This document shows positions 6,942-13,425 of a DNA stretch of 20,231 nucleotides, piece by piece (positions within the stretch are counted from its first letter, which is position 1; each line of letters opens with the position of its first letter). Where the stretch lies: the NCBI GenBank assembly GCA_965651535.1, contig CBFGSX010000016.1, positions 1 through 20,231 on the forward strand, read 5' to 3'. The notes beneath the pieces were generated by a model, which was not told the DNA's origin, did no database searches, and worked only from the letters and a program-made list of their open reading frames with translations. The DNA comes from JAQGJA01 sp965651535 (lineage in GTDB: Bacteria; Pseudomonadota; Alphaproteobacteria; Micavibrionales; SZUA-601). The translations under genes and the position numbers were made by a program.

Positions 6942-8627
6942 TTGAGCCGCAGGATAAAAGAATCCTGGAGATTACCCATTTCGGCAACAACAACCCTTTT
7001 GACGATTCTCGGCGGCGTGGCGCTTACGGTTTACGGCGTGCAGCAGGTGCGCGACAACGTCACTCAAGGCATGGGTTCAAGTTTGCGCACGCTGCTTGAA
7101 AAATCCACGGGCAATCCCGTGCGCGCCTTTTTCGCCGGCATGGCGGTGACGGGATTGATCCAGAGCGCGACCGCCACCGCCTTGATGGTCATCAGCTTTG
7201 CCGCGCGCGGCCTTGTGCCGCTGGGCGCGGCGCTGGCGGTGATGCTGGGCGCGGATGTCGGCACCTCGATCGTCGCGCAGATCTTTTCGCTCAATCTGAA
7301 CGCTCTCGGCCCGGTTTTCGTTTTCATCGGCATGTTGCTGATGGCGTTGACGCCGCTGGGCCGCGGCAAATATCTGGGCGGCGGGCTTGTCGGCCTCGGG
7401 CTGATGCTGGTCGGATTGGCGACAATCTCCCACGCGGCCGACCCGATGGAAAAATCCACCCTTGTGAAAGCAATCATGCAATCGCTGTCGGATGATCGCG
7501 TGATGACGCTGCTGATCGGCATTCTCATGACGTGGCTGTCGCAATCCTCGCTGGCTTTCGTTTTGTTGGTGATGTCCTTTGCCGCCGCGCGCGTCATGGC
7601 GCTCGAGACGGCGTTCATCCTCGTGCTGGGCAGCCATGTCGGCGCCGCCGTGACGCCGCTGGTGGTCAGTTTGAATCAAAAGAGCCAAGCCCGCCTTGTC
7701 GGTATCGGCAGCTTTGCGTTGCGTCTGGTTTCCGCCGTGGCGTTTCTGTTGGCGATCGACGTCATCATGGAGCACGCGGCGCGGCTGGGTGAAAATATCG
7801 GGCGGCAGGTCGTGAATTTCCACATGGCATCAAGTATGTTGCGCGCATTGGTTTTCTTACCGTTCGTGTCGCCGTTGGCCAAAGTCCTGCGCGCTATCAT
7901 CCCGATCCGGCGCAATTTGTCCGACCCGTCCGAGGCGCGTTATCTCGATGAGCGCGATCTGGGCACGCCCTCGGTCGCATTGGCCGCCGCCGAGCGCGAG
8001 ACGTTGCGTCTGGGGGACATGGTGTCGGCCATGCTCGAGGATGTGAAAACGATGTTCGAGCGCAACGACCCCGAGCATCTGCAACGCTTGCTGGACAAGG
8101 ACAATCAGGTCGACCGTTTGTATGAACAGATCAAATTCTATTTGGCGAAATTGTCGCGCGAGACGATGAACGACAAACAGGCCAAGCGCCATGTCGAGCT
8201 GTTGATGTTCGTCACCAGCCTCGAGCATATTGGCGATATCATCGTGCGCAATCTGTGCGAGCTGGCGCAAAAGAAATGGCGCAACAATCTGGCTTTTTCC
8301 AAACAGGGCTGGGTCGAGATCGAGAATTATCACGGACAGGTCATGAAGAATTTTGCGCTCGCCATGAACGTCTTCCACTCCGAAGACCCCGTTCTGGCGC
8401 GTGAACTGGTGCGCCAGAAAGAGGCGCTGCAAAAAGAGACCGTTTCCGCCTCGTCGAGTCATTTCGACCGCCTGCGCCAGGGGTTGCTCGAGAGTTTGCG
8501 CTCGTCGTCGCTGCATCTGGACATCATCCGCGACTTGCGCCGGGTCAATGATTACCTGACCTCGGTCGCTTATGGCATTCTCGACGCGCATGGCGTGCTG
8601 CAATCGCGTGTCCGCGAGGATCAATAA
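6942..8627 (+). CDS. Na+/phosphate cotransporter family protein with PhoU-like C-terminal domain
   Basis: This is a protein of up to 561 residues. Residues about 15-320 contain the two inverted repeats of the Na/Pi cotransporter II family, each with a QS motif: GLIQSATATALMVISFAARG in the first and WLSQSSLAFVLLVMSFAAA in the second. About eight hydrophobic segments are visible. Residues about 345-550 form a helical PhoU-like domain (ERETLRLGDMVSAMLEDVKTMF, HVELLMFVTSLEHIGDIIV), the usual architecture of bacterial NptA/YjbB-like proteins that move phosphate or control its flux. The start is uncertain: TTG at 6942 has no good ribosome site, while a GGAG at 6967 fits an ATT at 6978 that begins exactly at the conserved ATTTLLTILGG. 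It stands alone and is followed by a palindromic repeat. Confidence 0.85.
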   Translation: MSRRIKESWRLPISATTTLLTILGGVALTVYGVQQVRDNVTQGMGSSLRTLLEKSTGNPVRAFFAGMAVTGLIQSATATALMVISFAARGLVPLGAALAVMLGADVGTSIVAQIFSLNLNALGPVFVFIGMLLMALTPLGRGKYLGGGLVGLGLMLVGLATISHAADPMEKSTLVKAIMQSLSDDRVMTLLIGILMTWLSQSSLAFVLLVMSFAAARVMALETAFILVLGSHVGAAVTPLVVSLNQKSQARLVGIGSFALRLVSAVAFLLAIDVIMEHAARLGENIGRQVVNFHMASSMLRALVFLPFVSPLAKVLRAIIPIRRNLSDPSEARYLDERDLGTPSVALAAAERETLRLGDMVSAMLEDVKTMFERNDPEHLQRLLDKDNQVDRLYEQIKFYLAKLSRETMNDKQAKRHVELLMFVTSLEHIGDIIVRNLCELAQKKWRNNLAFSKQGWVEIENYHGQVMKNFALAMNVFHSEDPVLARELVRQKEALQKETVSASSSHFDRLRQGLLESLRSSSLHLDIIRDLRRVNDYLTSVAYGILDAHGVLQSRVREDQ

Positions 8628-8641
8628 AACTCAGAGTCTTT

Positions 8642-8717
8642 GTCATTCCCGCGAAAGCAGGAATCCAGTAAAGCCTGAAAACTTGTGCCATCGGATCCCC
8701 GCCTGCGCGGGGATGAC
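8642..8717. repeat. REP-like palindromic element, copy 1
   Basis: A 76-nt element begins GTCATTCCCGCG and ends CGCGGGGATGAC, so its ends are inverted repeats. Each half contains its own small hairpin (CCCGCgaaagCaGG; CCCCGCctgcGCGGGG). Copy 2 at 19796-19872 has the same ends and layout. It lies 14 nt after the Na/Pi gene stop and may also end transcription or stabilise the mRNA. Confidence 0.75.
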
Positions 8718-8748
8718 GGCTTTTTGAAAACTAAAAACTCACAACGGC

Positions 8749-8776
8749 TTGCGCTTTTGCGGCTTCGTTCTAAAAT
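8749..8776 (+). promoter_or_regulatory. Possible promoter of the ferredoxin reductase operon (leaderless)
   Basis: TTGCGC at 8749-8754 and TAAAAT at 8771-8776 are separated by 16 nt, an acceptable -35/-10 pair. The -10 ends only 6 nt before the ATG at 8783, and no Shine-Dalgarno sequence is present, so transcription may begin at or next to the start codon. This is inference from pattern only. Confidence 0.4.
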
Positions 8777-8782
8777 CCTCTC

Positions 8783-9805
8783 ATGATTGAAAAAACGGAT
8801 GTCATCATCGTCGGGGCGGGGCCGGTCGGCCTGTTCGCCGTGTTCGAGCTGGGGCTGGTCGATCTGAAATGTCATGTGATCGACATTCTCGACAAGCCGG
8901 GCGGTCAATGCGCCGAGCTTTATCCCGACAAGCCCATCTATGATATTCCCGCCTACCCGGTGATTTCGGGACAGGAATTGACGGATAAATTGCTGGAACA
9001 GATCAAGCCGTTCAAACCCGCTTTCCATCTGGGGCATCTGGTCTCGGCCGTCGAGAAAACCGAAGACGGCTGGCGCGTGATGACGGATCGTGGGCTGGAG
9101 CTGGACGCCAAGGTGATCGTCATTGCCGCAGGCGGCGGCAGCTTCACGCCGAAAAAAGCGCCCGTGCCGGGCATCGAAGAATACGAAGGCAAGTCGGTGT
9201 TTTACGCCGTGCGCAACCGCGAGAAAATGCGCGGAAAGAATATCGTCATCATGGGCGGCGGCGACAGCGCGCTCGACTGGACGCTGGATCTGTCCGAGAT
9301 TGCCGCGCGCGTCACGCTGGTGCATCGCCGCGACGATTTCCGCGCCGCGCCGCATTCAGTCAAAAAAATGAAGGAACTGGCCGCCTCGGGCGCGATCGAT
9401 TTGCGCATCGGTCAGGTCGAGGCGCTGCGCGGCGAAAACGGGCAGCTTTCTTCGGTCGATCTGGTTCTCGAGGGAGGGCGCGCCGAAAAAATCGTCTGCG
9501 ACACAATGCTGCCGTTTTTCGGATTGACGATGAAATTGGGGCCGGTGGCGGATTTCGGCCTGAATTTGCATGAAAACCGCATTGCCGTGGATACCGAAAA
9601 ATTCCAGACCTCGACGCCCGGTATTTTTGCCATCGGCGATATCAACTTCTATCCCGGCAAGTTGAAATTGATTCTGTCCGGCTTCCACGAGGCGGCGCTG
9701 ATGGCGCAGGAAGCCTTCCGCATCGTCTATCCCGATAAAAAACTGCGCTTCGAATACACAACCTCGAGCACCAATATCCACAAGAAACTGGGGGTCAAGG
9801 ATTAA
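8783..9805 (+). CDS. Ferredoxin/flavodoxin-NADP+ reductase (thioredoxin reductase-like type)
   Basis: This 340-residue flavoprotein has the FAD-binding motif GAGPVG (11-16) near the N-terminus, then PGGQCAELYPDKPIYDIPAYP, which marks the thioredoxin-reductase-like ferredoxin-NADP reductases (YumC type). Its NADPH-binding site is MGGGDSALDW (about 156-165), followed by LVHRRDDFRAAP, and the second FAD motif is TPGIFAIGDI. The CxxC pair of true thioredoxin reductases is absent, which supports the ferredoxin reductase call. It moves electrons between NADPH and ferredoxin in the cytosol. A 2Fe-2S ferredoxin is encoded two genes downstream in the same apparent operon and is the obvious partner. 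The stop overlaps the next ATG (TAATG). No ribosome site precedes the ATG. Confidence 0.9.
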   Translation: MIEKTDVIIVGAGPVGLFAVFELGLVDLKCHVIDILDKPGGQCAELYPDKPIYDIPAYPVISGQELTDKLLEQIKPFKPAFHLGHLVSAVEKTEDGWRVMTDRGLELDAKVIVIAAGGGSFTPKKAPVPGIEEYEGKSVFYAVRNREKMRGKNIVIMGGGDSALDWTLDLSEIAARVTLVHRRDDFRAAPHSVKKMKELAASGAIDLRIGQVEALRGENGQLSSVDLVLEGGRAEKIVCDTMLPFFGLTMKLGPVADFGLNLHENRIAVDTEKFQTSTPGIFAIGDINFYPGKLKLILSGFHEAALMAQEAFRIVYPDKKLRFEYTTSSTNIHKKLGVKD

Positions 9806-10266
9806 TGCCCGATCTTATCATTCGCCCCGCCGATTCTTCTGACATACCCTTTATTCTCAAGGGGAATGCCGCCGTCGATCAAAAAAGCTACGAGAACGGC
9901 ATGGCGCCGAATCCGCTTACGGCGGCGCGTATTCAGAAAGAAATTCTGGGAAACAAGCCCAAAGGTTATATCCGGGTTGCCGAACACAAGGGCGAACGGG
10001 CAGGCTTCGTAATTTTCTCTTTTTGCTATTTTGCCAGCGAGGGCGAGGGGATATGGGTGACGAATGTCTATGTCGATCCGTTCTGCCGTCGCGGTGGCGT
10101 CGCCCGCGCCCTGTATGAAAAAATGAAACAGGAGTTCCCCGAAGTTTCTGGCATTTACGGATCGGTGGCGCGGCGCAATCATCTGGCCGGCAATTTTATG
10201 CTGGGCATTGGCGCGAAATGCTATGAGGATTACCCCATCTACGGTTTCGAGAACGACTGGGCATGA
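9805..10266 (+). CDS. GNAT family N-acetyltransferase
   Basis: This 153-residue protein has the GNAT fold: an N-terminal IIRPADSSDIPFIL strand-helix, a central strand AGFVIFSFC, a strand IWVTNVYVDP (83-92) and the acetyl-CoA pyrophosphate loop RRGGVAR (95-101) followed by the helix ALYEKMKQEF. The end, AGNFMLGIGAKCYEDYPIYGFE, is the usual position of the xxxGFxxxxxY substrate-side segment. The substrate is not predictable. Translation is coupled on both sides: its ATG overlaps the reductase stop by 1 nt, with an AAGGA nearby, and its end overlaps the ferredoxin start by 4 nt. Its position between an electron-transfer pair may be coincidence or may point to modification of a protein in that pathway. 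Confidence 0.85.
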   Translation: MPDLIIRPADSSDIPFILKGNAAVDQKSYENGMAPNPLTAARIQKEILGNKPKGYIRVAEHKGERAGFVIFSFCYFASEGEGIWVTNVYVDPFCRRGGVARALYEKMKQEFPEVSGIYGSVARRNHLAGNFMLGIGAKCYEDYPIYGFENDWA

Positions 10267-10598
10267 CCGAAAAACCCCTGACCCTGATCGTTACCGACCG
10301 CGACGGGAAAAAACACGCAGTTCCCGCGCTGGCGGGCTGGCGCGTGATGGAGATTATCCGCGACAACGATCTGCCGATCCGCGCGGAATGCGGCGGCGCT
10401 TGCGCCTGCGCGACGTGCCATGTCTATGTGCCGGAAAAATGGGCGGCGAAAATCCCGCCCGCCGAAGGAGAGGAGCCATTCATGCTCGATACGGTGGACG
10501 GCTTCGACGCGAAACGCTCGCGCCTGAGCTGCCAGATATTGATGCACGACGATCTCGACGGCATGGAAGTGGAATTGGCGCCGGGTTCCGAAGCTTAG
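10263..10598 (+). CDS. 2Fe-2S ferredoxin, adrenodoxin type
   Basis: This 111-residue protein has the cluster ligands C43, C49, C52 and C90, spaced C-x5-C-x2-C-x37-C, as in vertebrate adrenodoxin and bacterial Fdx/FdxB. The motif reads AECGGACACATCHVY, then RLSCQI, and an extra cysteine (C47) lies inside the loop. Ferredoxins of this group serve Fe-S cluster assembly or feed P450 and Rieske-type oxygenases with electrons. The NADPH-dependent reductase two genes upstream in the same operon is the likely electron donor. No isc/suf or P450 gene lies in the window, so the final acceptor is unknown. The gene overlaps the preceding GNAT gene by 4 nt, and its stop overlaps the convergent Usg gene by 4 nt. 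Confidence 0.92.
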   Translation: MTEKPLTLIVTDRDGKKHAVPALAGWRVMEIIRDNDLPIRAECGGACACATCHVYVPEKWAAKIPPAEGEEPFMLDTVDGFDAKRSRLSCQILMHDDLDGMEVELAPGSEA

Positions 10599-10855
10599 TG
10601 CGTCGTTTCAATTCCGGGGATCTTGATATCGCCCGGCACGATAATCCCCGCGCGGGTGATGCGCACCGAATGCACCTTGCCGTCGAGATTGAAATTCCAG
10701 TAATGGATGAATTTACGCAGATTCGGAAATTCGGGCGCTTCGTCGTAATCTTGCCAGATATATTGCTGGAGCAGGGCGGGGTAGTCGGGGAAATAATATA
10801 AAATTTCCGCCGTGGTCAGGATGCGGTCGTGCAATTGCGTCCACAGATTGGCCAT
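10595..10855 (-). CDS. Usg-family protein of unknown function
   Basis: This 86-residue protein matches the Usg family, known mainly from Alphaproteobacteria (named from its position near the trp genes): ILTTAEILYYFPDYPALLQQYIWQDYD at 12-38, then APEFPNLRKFIHYWNF and KVHSVRIT. The biochemical role is unknown. It overlaps the ferredoxin stop on the other strand. It lies 34 nt downstream of the small membrane protein gene on the same strand, but a weak terminator sits in the gap. GAGGA lies directly against the ATG, too near for a standard ribosome site. Confidence 0.85.
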   Translation of the reverse strand: MANLWTQLHDRILTTAEILYYFPDYPALLQQYIWQDYDEAPEFPNLRKFIHYWNFNLDGKVHSVRITRAGIIVPGDIKIPGIETTH

Positions 10856-10868
10856 TCCTCGATTCTAG

Positions 10869-10888
10869 GAAAAAGGGGTTAAAACCCT
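10869..10888 (-). terminator. Weak intrinsic terminator after the 58-residue membrane protein gene
   Basis: Read on the - strand, GGGTTTTAACCC forms a 4-5 bp hairpin followed by C and five T, only 1-2 nt past the TAA. The stem is short, so readthrough into usg is likely. Confidence 0.4.
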
Positions 10889-10889
10889 G

Positions 10890-11066
10890 TTACAACGCCA
10901 GTCCGATCAACAGGCCTAAAAGCGCCAGTCCCCAGTTCAACGCCCCGTATTTCAGGCGCAAATCCTTGTTGCGGCGCATTTCCTCGCGCGGCATTCCGCG
11001 CAGGAGATAGGCGTTGACGGCCATGCCGCCGAGAAAGCCCAAGACGAATCCGATCAGCCCGTTCAT
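10890..11066 (-). CDS. Small two-helix membrane protein, hypothetical
   Basis: The frame extends to 11183, but the likely start is the ATG at 11066, giving 58 residues, because the extra N-terminal residues are charged, overlap the divergent uppP start and look noncoding. Two hydrophobic segments are visible, GLIGFVLGFLGGMAVNAYLL (about 3-22) and ALNWGLALLGLLIGLAL (about 42-58), joined by a charged loop RGMPREEMRRNKDLRLKY. This predicts a small inner-membrane hairpin. No family is recognised. It faces away from uppP with 55 nt between the starts. Confidence 0.6.
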   Translation of the reverse strand: MNGLIGFVLGFLGGMAVNAYLLRGMPREEMRRNKDLRLKYGALNWGLALLGLLIGLAL

Positions 11067-11121
11067 GCCGTCCAGAATAGGCGGGATGGAATCGGCGCGC
11101 AATCTGTGCTTAGGTGTGGGC

Positions 11122-11922
11122 ATGAGCTTTTTGCATTTGCTGGTTCTGGGCGTCATCCAGGGTATCACCGAGTTTTTCCCCATCAGCTCGAGCGGGCATT
11201 TAATTCTAGTGCCGCATTTCCTGGGTGAAGCGGATCAGGGGTTGTTGATCGATCTGGGCGCGCATCTGGGCACGTTGCTGGCCGTCATTATTCTGTTCCG
11301 CCATGACGTGCTGCGCCTGATCCGCGGTGCTTTGGACGCGCTGCGCCTGAGGAAAACGGATAACGCGAAATTGCTGGGGCTGATTTTTCTGGGGACGATC
11401 CCCGGCGGCATTTTGGGGCTGGCGATCGAGGATTTTCAACAAACCGTGCTGCGCCATATCGAGGTCATTATTTTCACCAGCATTTTCTGGGGGGGCGCCT
11501 TGTGGTGGTTCGACCGTGTCAGCCGCAGCGACAAATCGATCGACCGCGACCTGACATGGAAGGGTGTGTTGCTGATCGGCTGCGCCCAGGCGCTGGCGCT
11601 GGTGCCGGGCACCAGCCGCAGCGGCATCACCATGACGGCGGCGCGTTATCTGGGGTTTCCGCGCATCGAAGCGGCGCGGTTCTCGTTTTTGCTGTCGATC
11701 CCGATCACGGCGGCGGCTGCGCTTTTGGGGTTTGTCGAGCTGGTGCGCACGCCGGAAAATCATCACAATTTCGACGAGTTCTTCATCGTCGCGGGAATCT
11801 CGTTCGTCACGGCGTTGTTCGCCATCGTCGTCTTGCTGAAATGGCTGCGACATTTCGATTTCACGCCGTTCGTGCTGTATCGCTTCGCGCTGGCGGCGGT
11901 GCTGTTGATCTGGTTTGTCTGA
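11122..11922 (+). CDS. uppP: Undecaprenyl-diphosphatase UppP (BacA)
   Basis: This 266-residue integral membrane enzyme recycles the lipid carrier of cell-wall synthesis by removing a phosphate from undecaprenyl pyrophosphate, and often gives bacitracin tolerance. Motif 1, GITEFFPISSSGHLIL, lies at 14-29, with E17 and the SSSGH residues required for catalysis; motif 2, VPGTSRSGIT, lies at 161-170, with R166. About eight hydrophobic segments are visible, and the length equals that of the family. The ATG at 11122 is chosen because MSFLHLLVLGVIQGITEF is the usual N-terminus; a GTG two codons earlier is possible. It is a single gene, divergent from the 58-residue membrane protein. Confidence 0.95.
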   Translation: MSFLHLLVLGVIQGITEFFPISSSGHLILVPHFLGEADQGLLIDLGAHLGTLLAVIILFRHDVLRLIRGALDALRLRKTDNAKLLGLIFLGTIPGGILGLAIEDFQQTVLRHIEVIIFTSIFWGGALWWFDRVSRSDKSIDRDLTWKGVLLIGCAQALALVPGTSRSGITMTAARYLGFPRIEAARFSFLLSIPITAAAALLGFVELVRTPENHHNFDEFFIVAGISFVTALFAIVVLLKWLRHFDFTPFVLYRFALAAVLLIWFV

Positions 11923-11929
11923 ACCTTCC

Positions 11930-11952
11930 TTTCCGCCGGAAGACCCTTTTTT
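11930..11952 (+). terminator. Possible weak terminator after uppP
   Basis: TTCC-GCC-GGAA forms a 4-5 bp stem 8 nt after the uppP stop and is followed by ACCC and six T. The stem is short, so this is a low-confidence call. Confidence 0.35.
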
Positions 11953-12022
11953 ATCATTTTCACCATCCCGTAAGAGTTTTCAGGCAGGGTGAAGGGGGAT
12001 TCCCTTATTTTATGGTATTCAA

Positions 12023-13288
12023 GTGTCTGAAGAAATTGACAAAATATTTGCGGGGCGGATGCTGCAGGTCGAGCTGGACAAGCTGATCCAGCAGCACGAA
12101 AAATTCGTCAACGGCATCAAGGGCGGCAAGCGCCTGATCCTCCAGTTCATGAATCTGTCGGGGCTGGATTTCTCGGGCCATAATCTGACCGATGCCGTAT
12201 TCACCGGGTCGGCGCTAATCCAGGCCAATTTGACGGGCGCCATTATGGACCGCGCGAATTTATTCGGCTGCGATCTGCGTTACGCCAATCTTGACGGTGT
12301 GTCGCTGGTCAAGGCGGATCTGCGCGGCGTGTGCGCGCGCGGCGCACGCCTCAACAATGCCGATATGCTCCAGGCCGATTTGCGCGAGGGACAGTTGCTC
12401 AGCGTCGAGCGCTCGGGCGAGCTGAAAAGCCTTTACGTCGATATTCCCGAGCCGGGCACGAACGGCATGACGGATTTCTCGAAAACCAAGATGAAAAAAG
12501 TCCGCCTTTCCGAAGCGCAAGCGGGCAAGGCCGATTTCTCCGATGCCGAGATGAACGCCGTCAAGATGCGCAACGCGCATATGCGCAATGCAAACTTTAC
12601 CGGCGCTAATCTTGAGAACAGCGATTTTTCCGGCGCGGATTTCTCGGGCGCGAATTTGACCGATGCGGTGCTGGTTGGCGTGAACTTGCAGGAAACGCGC
12701 ATGGACGGTGCGAAGATGGACGGTGCGTTGCGCGGCGATGACCTGAAAACGCTGGACTCTCTGGATGAGTCGCTCGACGATTTGCTGGCGCAGCATCAGG
12801 AATGGGTCAAAAGCGCGGGCAAAAAGGGAAAATATCTGGATCTGAGCGGTTACGATCTGCGCAAGGCGCATAACCTTCAGGGCGCGAAGCTGACCGCGAT
12901 CAAGGCCGAGAACGCCGTGTTCCTTGATATGAATCTGATGGGCATGGAGTTACAGCACAGCTTCCTTGACGGCGCGGATTTCCGCAGCTGTATCCTCGAG
13001 CGCGCGGATTTTCGCGGTTCCAGTCTCAAGGGCGCGAAATTCGCCAAGGCCAATCTCCAGAACGCAAACTTTCAGGCATTGATCATGGAAGACGGCCGCA
13101 CGCGTCCGGTTGATTTATCCGGGGCAAATCTGCGTTATTGCGACCTGATGAATGCGGATTTCAAATATGCCAATCTGCGCGACGCCGATCTGTCGTTTTG
13201 CCGCGTGGATGGGGCCGATTTCACCCATGCGGATCTTTCGGGCGCCAATACCGAAAGCACGGATATGAGCCGCGCCAAGCTGAAATAG
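12023..13288 (+). CDS. Pentapeptide-repeat protein with a duplicated architecture
   Basis: This 421-residue protein has many A(D/N)LxX pentapeptides, for example GANLENSDFSGADFSGANLTDA near residues 195-215 and GANLRYCDLMNADFKYANLRDADL near 368-391. Such repeats fold into a right-handed square beta-helix. Two similar units occur: LDKLIQQHEKFV (18-29) and LDDLLAQHQEWV (251-262). Each is followed by a GK-rich turn and a (L/F)xxLSGxDL entry into a run of pentapeptides. A non-repeat insert (about 125-155) interrupts the first run. There is no signal peptide, so it is probably cytosolic. The GTG at 12023 has no clear ribosome site; ATG at 12059 with GGGG close upstream is an alternative. The function is unknown; DNA-mimic gyrase-protection proteins share the fold, but not these helical entries. 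Confidence 0.85.
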   Translation: MSEEIDKIFAGRMLQVELDKLIQQHEKFVNGIKGGKRLILQFMNLSGLDFSGHNLTDAVFTGSALIQANLTGAIMDRANLFGCDLRYANLDGVSLVKADLRGVCARGARLNNADMLQADLREGQLLSVERSGELKSLYVDIPEPGTNGMTDFSKTKMKKVRLSEAQAGKADFSDAEMNAVKMRNAHMRNANFTGANLENSDFSGADFSGANLTDAVLVGVNLQETRMDGAKMDGALRGDDLKTLDSLDESLDDLLAQHQEWVKSAGKKGKYLDLSGYDLRKAHNLQGAKLTAIKAENAVFLDMNLMGMELQHSFLDGADFRSCILERADFRGSSLKGAKFAKANLQNANFQALIMEDGRTRPVDLSGANLRYCDLMNADFKYANLRDADLSFCRVDGADFTHADLSGANTESTDMSRAKLK

Positions 13289-13308
13289 GACAGGTTTGAC
13301 ATTTTCTT

Positions 13309-13354
13309 CTGGGTCGCTCGGGCTTGACCCGAGCGTCCATGGGCCCCAGTTTTT
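13309..13354 (+). terminator. Intrinsic terminator after the pentapeptide-repeat gene
   Basis: A perfect 8-bp stem CGCTCGGG/CCCGAGCG with a CTTGA loop (13315-13335) sits inside an outer 5-bp pair CTGGG/CCCAG (13309-13349), followed by TTTTT at 13350-13354. It lies 20 nt after the stop. The inner hairpin also resembles dispersed palindromes of alphaproteobacterial genomes. Confidence 0.55.
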
Positions 13355-13425
13355 CAAAAGTTTTCAAATCGGATTATGAGCTGAAACAGCCTAGGATTGG
13401 TTGGGTCGGCGTGGTAAGTTTTGCC

